A model generated the notes under the pieces. It was not told where the DNA came from and searched no databases. It worked only from the letters and a program-made list of their open reading frames with translations. 35,901 bases of DNA from Asaia bogorensis (lineage in GTDB: Bacteria > Pseudomonadota > Alphaproteobacteria > Acetobacterales > Acetobacteraceae): contig CAMBRC010000040.1 of NCBI GenBank assembly GCA_945869965.1, positions 1 to 35,901 on the forward strand, in the 5' to 3' direction. The position numbers and the translations under genes were made by a program. The first letter of the stretch is position 1; each line of letters begins with the position of its first letter. Positions 16,056 to 22,889 of the stretch are shown one piece after another.

Positions 16056-16318
16056 TGAATTTAGCAGATTGTCGCCCCGGGGCCGTTCTATGATCGGCGT
16101 CTGAACGTAATCAAATCATACAGATAGACAGGCTCACCGAAAATAGCGTCGCGAAAGCCGTTCCTGCACCACGCAGGCAGTCATGTTCAAACTTGCCCAA
16201 TTCGCGTAAGATCGTCACCGCCATTTGACCATGACCCGAACAGGAGTCGAGACTTTCAATAGTATGTGATGTCGAATCTAATTCGTAACATATAGGCAAG
16301 AGTTAGGAACAATATACG
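16056..16318. other. AT-richer upstream region of the ParA islet
   Basis: Base composition drops sharply here from the ~70% GC of the flanking genes. No convincing gene is seen: a 62-codon minus-strand frame (16111-16299) begins at TTG and lacks family features. A short palindrome CGAAT-CTA-ATTCG lies at 16273-16285, 33 bp before the ParA-like start, and could be an operator or partition site. No iteron array was found. Confidence 0.4.
16273..16285. promoter_or_regulatory. Short palindrome upstream of ParA-like gene, possible operator
   Basis: CGAAT and ATTCG are exact reverse complements around CTA. Its location just upstream of a ParA-like gene suits an autoregulatory site, as ParA operons are usually self-repressed. 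Five-bp arms can arise by chance. Confidence 0.3.
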
Positions 16319-17167
16319 ATGTCCAGAGTCGCCGGTCCAGTTTCCGTGTGCATCATTAACCTAAAGGGGGGTGTCGGGAAATCGACAATTTCCGCATTAC
16401 TAGCGCGTAGGGCATTTACACGACGCAATCTCGACGTCCTCGCCGTTGATCTTGACCCACAGGCTAATCTGAGCCAAGCGCTGATGCACAGTGACTACTC
16501 TAATTTTCTTAAGAAACGTAGATCTTCAATTGTGGAAATCTTTAACGGCTACCGCCCTCCAAGAGGGAAGGCCGTCAGCCCCAGTGCCCTTGGTGCTTTG
16601 GATGGCGTTGAAACGATAGGGCAAGCCTCGGGCAGATCGTTACAGTTGATTCCTTCTCGCTTTGATTTTTCTGACAATCTCCTCGGTGCCGTGCGGCCCG
16701 ACCCGCGTGTTTTAGCACGCTTCCTCGTAGCAAATTTTAGCCACAAAGATTTGATAATTATCGATTGTGCTCCGACAGAATCCATACTTACAACGTCTGC
16801 ATATCACGCCTCAGGAACCGTGCTCGTCCCTGTAAAGCCTGAATATTTTGCAACGATAGGATTCCCTTTGCTCCAAGAATCTCTCGTTAATTTCAGGAAT
16901 CAAAATCGTAGCCATCAAATTGATGTCTGCGGCGTGGTCATCAACAATGCCTTTTATCATGGTGGCAACGATGGTGGACCCGAAAAGGCTAGGGCGCTCT
17001 CCGAAATCGAATCCGAGTCGGCCAAAAATAACTGGCCTATCTACGAGAATCAAATTCCCCACTCTCGCGGGTTTCCGAAACTCATGCGCGGAGACAACAG
17101 TTACTCCGGAAATGCCGCTATATTTTATCTTTTTGCCGATGAGTTTTTTAAATCCGTTGGCCTTTAG
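16319..17167 (+). CDS. ParA/Soj-like deviant Walker ATPase
   Basis: A 282-residue P-loop ATPase of the ParA/MinD class: nucleotide-dependent dimers that position DNA or protein cargo. The deviant Walker A is KGGVGKS (16-22); the A-prime motif follows as VDLDPQANLS (43-52); the Walker B region is DLIIIDCAPTES; a late LVPVKPEYFATIG matches the family. An insertion around 55-90 (NFLKKRRSSIVEIFNGYRPP) is typical of longer ParA relatives. The gene is much less GC-rich than its neighbours, so it was probably acquired by transfer. A second gene follows 23 bp later on the same strand; no ParB homologue is recognisable. Roles could be plasmid-like partition, an islet maintenance function or a defence module. 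Only the ATPase class is certain. Confidence 0.92.
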   Translation: MSRVAGPVSVCIINLKGGVGKSTISALLARRAFTRRNLDVLAVDLDPQANLSQALMHSDYSNFLKKRRSSIVEIFNGYRPPRGKAVSPSALGALDGVETIGQASGRSLQLIPSRFDFSDNLLGAVRPDPRVLARFLVANFSHKDLIIIDCAPTESILTTSAYHASGTVLVPVKPEYFATIGFPLLQESLVNFRNQNRSHQIDVCGVVINNAFYHGGNDGGPEKARALSEIESESAKNNWPIYENQIPHSRGFPKLMRGDNSYSGNAAIFYLFADEFFKSVGL

Positions 17168-17190
17168 TTTGGAAATCCCGGAGGGTTGAT

Positions 17191-17700
17191 ATGACACAGC
17201 ATCGAAAGCTCCTATCCAACATGATGGAACTTCTCGTGGATGAGTGGGGATATGAAGAGGTCCGACGCACCCTTGCCCAGCTTGCCGATAGGCCTCGCCA
17301 CGTATCCCGAGATCGTGCCTTCCTACCGCCATTGCACTCCAGAAAGCCGACAGCCATCGAACAGGTCAATAAGCTGAGAGCAACAGGGACTGCACACGCG
17401 AATTTACTCATCCTCGCGGAAAAATTCGACCGGAGAGAATTTCTCCCGAGTACGGGAGATGTTCGCGAGTTTCTCGCCATGATGGGCGAGAACGTAGAAG
17501 TTGTGAAGGATCGGTCGGGTGCTTTTCGACGACTCCTCCATTCTTTGTCTAGTCTCCCATCAGACCGCCTCGAACATTTGGCGCATAGTTCGAGCCACTC
17601 GGGCCCAGCTCAACTTGGACCACTTTCCGACGCAATAAAATCGACAGGGGAATCCATAAGGAGGAGTGGCAAGCCTCCGGAATTGACCGAGAACTCTTAA
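17191..17700 (+). CDS. Unrecognised partner of the ParA-like ATPase
   Basis: The 169-residue protein starts with a helical segment (MTQHRKLLSNMMELLVDEWG), has a basic and proline-containing linker (about 33-55), then a compact region with KPTAIEQVNKLRATGTA, FDRREFLPSTGDVREFLAMM and DRSGAFRRLLHSLSSLPSDR, and ends in a polar Ser-rich tail. It has no signal peptide or membrane segment and no motif I can assign to a known enzyme or DNA-binding family. GGAGGG precedes the ATG, and the 23-bp spacing from the ParA-like gene together with matching low GC shows the two are one transferred operon. By analogy with par operons it may be the adaptor that the ATPase moves, but it does not look like ParB. 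Confidence 0.8.
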   Translation: MTQHRKLLSNMMELLVDEWGYEEVRRTLAQLADRPRHVSRDRAFLPPLHSRKPTAIEQVNKLRATGTAHANLLILAEKFDRREFLPSTGDVREFLAMMGENVEVVKDRSGAFRRLLHSLSSLPSDRLEHLAHSSSHSGPAQLGPLSDAIKSTGESIRRSGKPPELTENS

Positions 17701-17711
17701 TTTCCACACCA

Positions 17712-17804
17712 AGCGGCGGGCTGATCAGCGTCTTGAACGCCTTCGGCCCCAGCACCGAAGGCACCACCAACACCGCCGACCGAGCCGGGAAAATCTGCCG
17801 CTAG
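17712..17804 (+). pseudogene. Orphan C-terminal coding relic at the right edge of the islet
   Basis: After the AT-richer operon the sequence becomes GC-rich again, and a plus-strand frame reads SGGLISVLNAFGPSTEG, then TTNTADRAGKICR, followed by TAG at 17802-17804. Codon bias resembles the chromosomal genes, but there is no start and the upstream part is missing. This fits the tail of a gene cut by insertion of the ParA islet. The parent gene is not recognised. Confidence 0.35.
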
Positions 17805-17825
17805 CTAGACCCGATCCCGCCCAAC

Positions 17826-18185
17826 TCAAATCAGCATCAACTCCAGCGAAATTGCCTGAAACGGCACCTCAGGCCGTATCCGCCCCCGCGCCCCCTTGTG
17901 CAGGCTGACAAACCCATACCGCTCCATCGTCCGCAACGTCCGCGACAGGTTCGAAACCTTCCGCCCCGTCCGCTCCGCCAGCTCCTGCAACGACCCCGGA
18001 TGCGTCTCCACAATCGTCGCCAGCAACGCCCGGTTCCGTTGCGACAGAACCCGCGCAAAACTCTCCGTCGACGGAAACCAGACCTTCGGCTCATCCGCCC
18101 TCGGCACCACTTCGCCGCGCGCTATCGCCATCGTCCGCGCCTTGAATTCCTCATGCGAGGCAATGCCGATCTTCATCGTCTTCAT
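17826..18185 (-). CDS. Winged-helix regulator of the HVO_A0114/antitoxin type
   Basis: The 119-residue protein has an N-terminal strand region (MKIGIASHEEFKARTMAIAR, then EVVPRADEPKVWFPSTESFA) followed by a winged helix-turn-helix (LSQRNRALLATIVETHPG, SLQELAERTGRKVSNLSRTL, ERYGFVSL). This architecture matches small regulators that are commonly antitoxins encoded next to TumE-like toxins. No toxin gene is adjacent here. I prefer the ATG at 18185, preceded by GAGAAGGG, to an upstream in-frame ATG at 18236. It lies downstream of an MbcA/ParS-like gene on the same strand, so two antitoxin-type proteins sit together without visible toxins. Family assignment is from pattern recall. Confidence 0.75.
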   Translation of the reverse strand: MKTMKIGIASHEEFKARTMAIARGEVVPRADEPKVWFPSTESFARVLSQRNRALLATIVETHPGSLQELAERTGRKVSNLSRTLRTMERYGFVSLHKGARGRIRPEVPFQAISLELMLI

Positions 18186-18274
18186 CGAATCACGCCCTTC
18201 TCCCGCATCGAGCGATGGGCCGCGCTCACTACTCATTCACTTATCAGATAATGATATATCTCTCGCGACCACAC

Positions 18275-18493
18275 TCACGCGTAAGCGCCACTCCTGATCT
18301 GTGTCAGCGTTTGCGACACCAGACTCCGGCCCTCCACCGTCCCCATCAAATCAACCGGCCTGACATTGCCCAAAGCCGGCACGGGGGTCGTCATCCACCG
18401 CACCAACCACCCTCGCGCATCAAACCCCGGCGCTCGCCCGCCGTCCTCGACCATCGCCTCAACCTGCCGAACCAGCCCCTCGAACTCAACCAT
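18275..18493 (-). CDS. Short MbcA/ParS (DUF2384)-type antitoxin-like protein
   Basis: The 72-residue protein is made almost entirely of the C-terminal toxin-binding domain found in Xre/MbcA/ParS antitoxins: a hydrophobic start (MVEFEGLVRQVEAMVED), then FDARGWLVRWMTTPVPALGN, RPVDLMGTVEGRSLVSQTL and a final QIRSGAYA. Full-size relatives carry an extra N-terminal helix-turn-helix and are encoded beside a RES-domain toxin; both are missing. It may be a stand-alone small form, or a remnant that still protects against a related toxin encoded elsewhere. The start is the ATG at 18493 with a G-rich Shine-Dalgarno, five codons inside a longer GTG frame. Confidence 0.65.
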   Translation of the reverse strand: MVEFEGLVRQVEAMVEDGGRAPGFDARGWLVRWMTTPVPALGNVRPVDLMGTVEGRSLVSQTLTQIRSGAYA

Positions 18494-18524
18494 GCCCGCC
18501 CCCTGCACCGCCAGCGCAGCTCAA

Positions 18525-18761
18525 CTACGGCGCCTGAACCAGCTCCAGCCGCCGGTCGATGCGATCAATCCGCCCCTCAACCCGGTCAATGCGCCCATGC
18601 AGTTCAGCCACGCTGACCTGAACATGCCCGATCGCCGCTTCCAGCCCGGCCAGCCGCGACTTCACGCTGGCCATGTCGGCGGTCAGGCCGTCAAGCCGCT
18701 CATGCACGCGGGCGAAATTGGCGCGCAGGAAGTCCAAAACCTCGGAATTGGTGCCGCTCAT
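18525..18761 (-). CDS. Small coiled-coil protein
   Basis: The 78-residue soluble protein has regular heptads from about residue 14 to the end (ARVHERLDGLTADMASVK, LEAAIGHVQVSVAELHGRID, RVEGRIDRIDRRLELVQ), which predicts a long parallel coiled coil. It has no signal peptide. It begins at the ATG at 18761 and stops 31 bp before the MbcA/ParS-like gene on the same strand, so the three small genes (coiled coil, MbcA-like, winged helix) could be co-transcribed. A precise function cannot be given; proteins of this kind often serve as oligomerisation adaptors. Confidence 0.65.
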   Translation of the reverse strand: MSGTNSEVLDFLRANFARVHERLDGLTADMASVKSRLAGLEAAIGHVQVSVAELHGRIDRVEGRIDRIDRRLELVQAP

Positions 18762-18832
18762 GCCCCGAGTATACGCGCAGCCCCACCAGCATTGCTAGCC
18801 AATAGCGTGCAACGCCCTGCGCATTGGCCCCC

Positions 18833-19252
18833 TCACCCCGCCACCGCCACCCCCCGATATTCCCCCTCCTCCACCGCCTCCAACCACGTCGTATTATCCG
18901 CCCCATCGCTCTCAATGAACGAGATATGCGCAAACAGGTGCCCGGCAATCGACCCATGCCAATGCACCACCTCCGCCGGCACCTCCGCCACATCCCCCGC
19001 CCGCAGCACCTGCCCGGGCTTGCCCCGCACCTGAACCATCCCCGTCCCCTGCGTCGCCACCAAAATCTGCCGCGTCTTATGCGTATGCCAATTCGTCCGC
19101 GCCCCCGGCGTGAATGTCACCAGCGTCGCACTCGTCCGTGACGGCGCCACCGGCACCGCCAGCGAATCCTGCAACACCACCCCGGTAAAGCTCCTCCCCG
19201 GCGCCACCTTCGTCGCCCGGCTCTCAGCCCGTCGGATCACCACATCGCTCAT
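18833..19252 (-). CDS. Cupin-domain protein
   Basis: The 139-residue single-domain cupin is a beta-barrel with metal-site residues H56 and H58 in NWHTHKTRQILVATQG (first cupin motif, Gln in place of the usual Glu at ~62) and a second His cluster HWHG (97-99). Such proteins are often small dioxygenases, isomerases or carboxymuconolactone-decarboxylase partners; the sequence alone does not choose between them. The start is the ATG at 19252 (MSDVVIRRAES); a longer frame to 19309 has no ribosome-binding site and low-quality residues. It is transcribed towards the small antitoxin-like genes, separated from the coiled-coil gene by about 70 bp. Confidence 0.85.
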   Translation of the reverse strand: MSDVVIRRAESRATKVAPGRSFTGVVLQDSLAVPVAPSRTSATLVTFTPGARTNWHTHKTRQILVATQGTGMVQVRGKPGQVLRAGDVAEVPAEVVHWHGSIAGHLFAHISFIESDGADNTTWLEAVEEGEYRGVAVAG

Positions 19253-19339
19253 CGCCCGTCTCCCTGCCGAATGTCGCCTCCCACCACCATACACCACCGC
19301 CCCCGGCAAACCCTCCGGAAGCTCACCGACAGCCGTATC

Positions 19340-19401
19340 AAAAAAATTTCCCTAAAAATTAAATTTTTCCTTCCATCGAACGCCATAACGGTATATTATC
19401 C
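19340..19401 (+). promoter_or_regulatory. AT-rich promoter-like segment
   Basis: This is an unusually AT-rich stretch for this genome, containing the palindrome AAAAATT-A-AATTTTT and, close to the next gene, TATATTAT (19392-19399). If TATATT is a -10 box, transcription would begin at or beside the ATGs at 19402/19406, giving a leaderless or near-leaderless mRNA. No good -35 is seen. Confidence 0.35.
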
Positions 19402-19405
19402 ATGA

Positions 19406-19792
19406 ATGCCTATTCCGTCCTCCACCCAGCCCGCCGCGATCGCCTGCCTCCACGCCGCCCTCCGGGGCGACGCCGGGGAGTCGCGCGTGCGCGCTGCCGG
19501 CATGGCGGCCCTGATCCTCGCCCTGCTCCTCCGCCTCTTCGGCCGGACCGAAGCCGCCTGGTTCCTCTCCCCCAACACCCCGGCCAACCGCGCCCCCGCC
19601 CCCCACGCCACCACCATGCCCACCATCGGCCGCGCCCCGCACGCCGAGTTCATCGAAACTGGCCGCTTCCCCGACTGGATTCTCCCCGGCATCCGCAATC
19701 GCGGCATGCGCCCGTCCCCCCGCCCCACGCCACCGCGCCGCAACACCCGCCCCGCCCGAGCCCCGCCCCCCGCCTGCCCCGCACCACGCTGA
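19406..19792 (+). CDS. Small hypothetical protein with one membrane segment
   Basis: The 128-residue protein has strongly GC3-biased codons in this frame only, which is why it is preferred to the overlapping frame beginning four bases upstream. It has a soluble N-terminus (MPIPSSTQPAAIACLHAALR), one hydrophobic helix (AAGMAALILALLLRLFG, about 30-46), a polar part with EFIETGRFPDWILPGIRN, and a Pro/Arg-rich tail. The layout suggests an inner-membrane-anchored protein. I do not recognise a family. It converges on the enoyl-CoA hydratase gene with 56 bp between stops. Confidence 0.55.
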   Translation: MPIPSSTQPAAIACLHAALRGDAGESRVRAAGMAALILALLLRLFGRTEAAWFLSPNTPANRAPAPHATTMPTIGRAPHAEFIETGRFPDWILPGIRNRGMRPSPRPTPPRRNTRPARAPPPACPAPR

Positions 19793-19848
19793 AATCACCC
19801 CCCACCAGGGGCCGCCGACTCACGCCCCTATTCATTCCGTTATAAAAA

Positions 19849-20676
19849 TTACTTCTCCACCTTCCCATCCGAAAACCGCGCATCCCGCCACGCCAGCGCC
19901 GCCTTCAGCCCCACCTCCCGCCGCAACCTTCCGAACTCCGTCTTCTCCGCACTCGGCGTAGAATTCAAAATGATATCAATATCCAAGCTCGCCAAAAGCG
20001 CCTGTCGCATCCCCATGATCTCATAGGTCCGGTTCATCGCCCGCTTGGTGAAGAACACGCTCGGCCCCGCCGCCGCCGCGATATCCATCGCCATCCCCCG
20101 CCCAAACCCCAACAGCGCCTCCCCCGGCACCACATGGTTGACAATCCCGATCGCATGCGCCCGCGCCGCATCCATCTTGTCGTTCCCCGTCAACAGCATC
20201 TCCTTGGCATGCTTCGGCAAAACCGCCCACGGCAACAGCATCGCCACGATCCCCGTCCCGAACCGCACCTCCGGCTCGCCAAACCGCGTCCCCTCCGCCG
20301 CAATCGTGATGTCACACGCCAGCGCCACCTCGAACGCGCCCGCCATGCAGAACCCATGCACCAGCGCGATCGTCGGCTTCGGACAATCCCAGAACGCCAT
20401 GATGAAATCGAACTGCCGCTCCATCTGCCGCCGCACCAGCTCCACCGTCGACTGGTCCCGCTCGGCGGAGGCCTTCATGTCGAACCCCGCCGAAAACGCC
20501 CGCCCCTCCCCGCGCACCAGGATCGCCCGCACCCGCTCATCCTCGGCCAACTCGATCAGCGCCGCCCGGCACTCATCCATCGCCTCATTGTGAAACGCGT
20601 TCAGCACCTGCGGCCGGTTGAACACCAGCGTCCCCACCGGCCCCTCAACCTCCACCCGGACAAACTCATACCCCAT
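19849..20676 (-). CDS. Enoyl-CoA hydratase/isomerase (crotonase) family protein
   Basis: The 275-residue crotonase-fold enzyme acts on CoA thioesters, usually hydrating or isomerising a 2,3-double bond in fatty- or aromatic-acid breakdown. Oxyanion-hole segments are AFSAGFDMKAS and HGFCMAGAFEVALACD; the catalytic Glu region reads FGEPEVRFGTGIV. The C-terminus (RRYE-like SLDIDIILNSTPSAEKTEFG) is normal. The start is the ATG at 20676 with GGGGAG upstream; an in-frame extension to 20736 overlaps the divergent gene's promoter region and is rejected. It is divergent from the enolase-superfamily gene, whose ATG is only 63 bp away. Confidence 0.92.
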   Translation of the reverse strand: MGYEFVRVEVEGPVGTLVFNRPQVLNAFHNEAMDECRAALIELAEDERVRAILVRGEGRAFSAGFDMKASAERDQSTVELVRRQMERQFDFIMAFWDCPKPTIALVHGFCMAGAFEVALACDITIAAEGTRFGEPEVRFGTGIVAMLLPWAVLPKHAKEMLLTGNDKMDAARAHAIGIVNHVVPGEALLGFGRGMAMDIAAAAGPSVFFTKRAMNRTYEIMGMRQALLASLDIDIILNSTPSAEKTEFGRLRREVGLKAALAWRDARFSDGKVEK

Positions 20677-20738
20677 CGCCGCCACTCCCCGCTCAACCCA
20701 AGCTTCGCAATCCGTCACCCCAATGGCAGATTGCACGT

Positions 20739-21941
20739 ATGAAGATCACCGACATACGCTGCGCCATCATCGGCGAAAACCCGATCATCCGCATCCTCAC
20801 CGATGCCGGCCTCAGTGGCTACGGCCCGGTCGAACACACCAAGCCCTACATCAAGCCCCACCTCGCCATGCTGCGCGAAGCCGTGATCGGCGAAGACCCC
20901 ACTTTGGTCGAACGCATCATGATCAAGCTCCGCCCCCGCGGCGCCTTCAAACCCTGGGGTGCCGCCGTCAGCGCCATCGAAATCGCCTTGTGGGACCTCG
21001 CCGGCAAAGCCGCCGGCCTGCCCATCCACAAACTCCTCGGCGGCAAAATCCGCGACCGCGTCCGCGTCTACAACGGCGGCGTCCGCTCCCCCATGACCAG
21101 CTTCAACCCCGAAGACTACGCCGCCTCCGTCGCCGCCATGAAAGCCGCCCCCCACGGATTCACCATCGTCAAGCAAGGCATCGGCTTCCACTCCGGCATG
21201 CGCCGCGCCATCCCCAACTTCCACCTCGGCGAGCACCGCCCGACCCCGTTCCACTCCTGGATCGACCGCGGCATGCTGACCGAGCGCGCCCTGTCCCACA
21301 TCGTCGAATGCGTCGCCGCCATGAAGCACGTCCTCGGCGAAGACATCGGCCTTGCCCTCGATTGCGGCCCCGGCATGACCGTCCCCGACGCCATCCGCCT
21401 CGCCCGCGCCCTGGAACCCTTCAACCTGCTTTGGATGGAGGACATGATCACCGGCGACTACTCCCCCCACGTCTCCGCCGACCTGTATCGGGAAATCACC
21501 CGCGCCACCTCAACCCCCACCCACACCGGCGAACAGATCTACCTGCGCCAGAATTTTCGCGACCTGATCGAAATCAAAGCCGTCCGCGTCATCGGCCCCG
21601 ACCCCTGTGACATCGGCGGCCTCGCCGAACTGAAATGGGTCGCCGAATACGCCGACCTCCACGGCGTCATGATCGCCCCGCACGGCATCGCCAACGGCCT
21701 CCTCGGCACCGCCGCCCTCGTCCAGGTCTGCGCTGCCCTGCCGGACAACTACATCGCCTTCGAACTCCCCGCGACCCGCCCCGCTTGGTGGACCGACATC
21801 CTCACCGGCCTGCCGCCCGTCCAGAACGGCTTCATCACCGTGCCCGACGCGCCAGGCCTCGGGGTGGAATTCGACATCGGCCGCGCCCAAATCCACCTCG
21901 CCGAAGCCGACAAAGCCTTCTTTGACGAAAGCCTCCCATGA
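20739..21941 (+). CDS. Mandelate racemase/muconate lactonizing enzyme-family protein
   Basis: A 400-residue enolase-superfamily enzyme that abstracts the alpha-proton of a carboxylate using Mg2+. The N-terminal capping domain (MKITDIRCAIIGENPIIRIL) leads into a barrel with K145 in FTIVKQGIG, metal ligands at D208 (LALDCGPG), E234 (WMEDM) and E265 (TGEQIYLR), and a late His in GVMIAPHGIANG. The pattern is nearest to acid-sugar dehydratases (galactonate/mannonate type), so dehydration of a sugar acid or related hydroxy acid is likely. It ends in an ATGA overlap with the DODA-type dioxygenase gene, so they are made together. The substrate remains open. Confidence 0.9.
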   Translation: MKITDIRCAIIGENPIIRILTDAGLSGYGPVEHTKPYIKPHLAMLREAVIGEDPTLVERIMIKLRPRGAFKPWGAAVSAIEIALWDLAGKAAGLPIHKLLGGKIRDRVRVYNGGVRSPMTSFNPEDYAASVAAMKAAPHGFTIVKQGIGFHSGMRRAIPNFHLGEHRPTPFHSWIDRGMLTERALSHIVECVAAMKHVLGEDIGLALDCGPGMTVPDAIRLARALEPFNLLWMEDMITGDYSPHVSADLYREITRATSTPTHTGEQIYLRQNFRDLIEIKAVRVIGPDPCDIGGLAELKWVAEYADLHGVMIAPHGIANGLLGTAALVQVCAALPDNYIAFELPATRPAWWTDILTGLPPVQNGFITVPDAPGLGVEFDIGRAQIHLAEADKAFFDESLP

Positions 21942-22765
21942 AACAACCCGCCATCTTCCTCAGCCACGGCGCCCCCACCCTACCGCTCGACGACGTCGCC
22001 GCCCGCGATTTCCTGGCCGCCCTCGGCGCCCGGATCGACGCCTCCTATGGCCGGCCCAGCGCCATCCTGATTGCCTCCGCCCATTGGGAGACCGAGTCCC
22101 CCGAGGTAAGCGCGCCGGCCGCCAATGCCACCATCCACGACTTCCGCGGCTTCCCCTCCGCCCTCTACGACATCCGTTACCCGGCCCCGCCGGCCCCGGA
22201 CATCGCCACGGCTACCACCTCGCTGCTGCGCTCGGCCGGCATCCGCGCCACCATCGACCTGGAACGCGGTCTGGACCACGGCGCCTGGGTCCCGCTCATG
22301 CTGATGTATCCCCAAGCCGACATTCCGGTGGCGCAACTCTCCATCCAGACCCATCTCGGCCCCGAGCATCACCTGCGACTGGGCCAGGCGTTGGAATCGC
22401 TGCGCGACGAGGGCGTGCTGGTACTCGGCTCCGGCGCCTTCACCCACAACCTGATGGAATTGCGCGGCTTCCACGGCAGGCCGCCGGGTTTCGAGCCCGA
22501 CTGGGTCAGCAACTTCGCCACCTGGACCGACGCGGCCCTGCGGGCAGGACGGATCGATGACCTGCTGGCCTATCGCACGCTGAACCCGAATGGCGCACGC
22601 AATCACCCGACCGAGGAGCATCTCCTGCCGCTGTTCGTCGCGATGGGCGCCGGCGGTGGCGGCGCAGCCGAGCATCTGCATGCCAGCGTGACCCACGCGG
22701 TGCTGCGCATGGATGTCTATGGGTATGGCACCCAGGCGCTTCGACTAGCGGCAGTAGCAGCGTAG
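21938..22765 (+). CDS. DODA-type (class III extradiol) dioxygenase
   Basis: The 275-residue protein is of the LigB/YgiD/DODA family, non-haem Fe(II) or Zn enzymes that open catechol-like rings. Likely metal ligands are H10 (FLSHGAP), H49 (ASAHWETES) and a later His in RNHPTEEHLLPL; DHGAWVPLMLMYP is the usual substrate-side motif. The ATG lies inside the upstream gene's stop (ATGA at 21938-21941), so translation is coupled. Being joined to an enolase-superfamily enzyme rather than to aromatic-ring genes is unexpected, and the physiological substrate may not be a catechol. Repeat R3 starts 9 bp after the stop. Confidence 0.92.
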   Translation: MKQPAIFLSHGAPTLPLDDVAARDFLAALGARIDASYGRPSAILIASAHWETESPEVSAPAANATIHDFRGFPSALYDIRYPAPPAPDIATATTSLLRSAGIRATIDLERGLDHGAWVPLMLMYPQADIPVAQLSIQTHLGPEHHLRLGQALESLRDEGVLVLGSGAFTHNLMELRGFHGRPPGFEPDWVSNFATWTDAALRAGRIDDLLAYRTLNPNGARNHPTEEHLLPLFVAMGAGGGGAAEHLHASVTHAVLRMDVYGYGTQALRLAAVAA

Positions 22766-22774
22766 AAAGAAGGT

Positions 22775-22882
22775 GTTCTTTTTTGAAAAAAAGAACCAAA
22801 AAACTTTCGTCCATTTAGACCGGATCTACATGTCGGCAAATGGATGAAAGTCTTTTTGCTTCTTTTTCTACAGAAAAAGAAG
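22775..22882. repeat. AT-rich paired-hairpin repeat, copy R3, likely bidirectional terminator
   Basis: The first hairpin has arms GTTCTTTTTT and AAAAAAGAAC (22775-22796); the second has arms CTTCTTTTTCT and AGAAAAAGAAG (22859-22882). The inner flanks CAAAAAACTTTC and GAAAGTCTTTTTG are complementary, and the spacer holds AAATGGATGAAAG. The unit fits exactly between two convergent genes (DODA dioxygenase and gltD), where a terminator for both strands would be useful. Confidence 0.8.
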
Positions 22883-22889
22883 GCCTTCC

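Noticed and set aside
16111-16299. A 62-codon minus-strand frame upstream of the ParA-like gene
   Set aside because: TTG start, no ribosome-binding site, no recognisable feature, and it occupies the likely control region.
16319-17700. Ordinary plasmid parAB partition locus
   Set aside because: The second protein lacks ParB motifs, no centromere-like iterons are seen and no replication gene is nearby.
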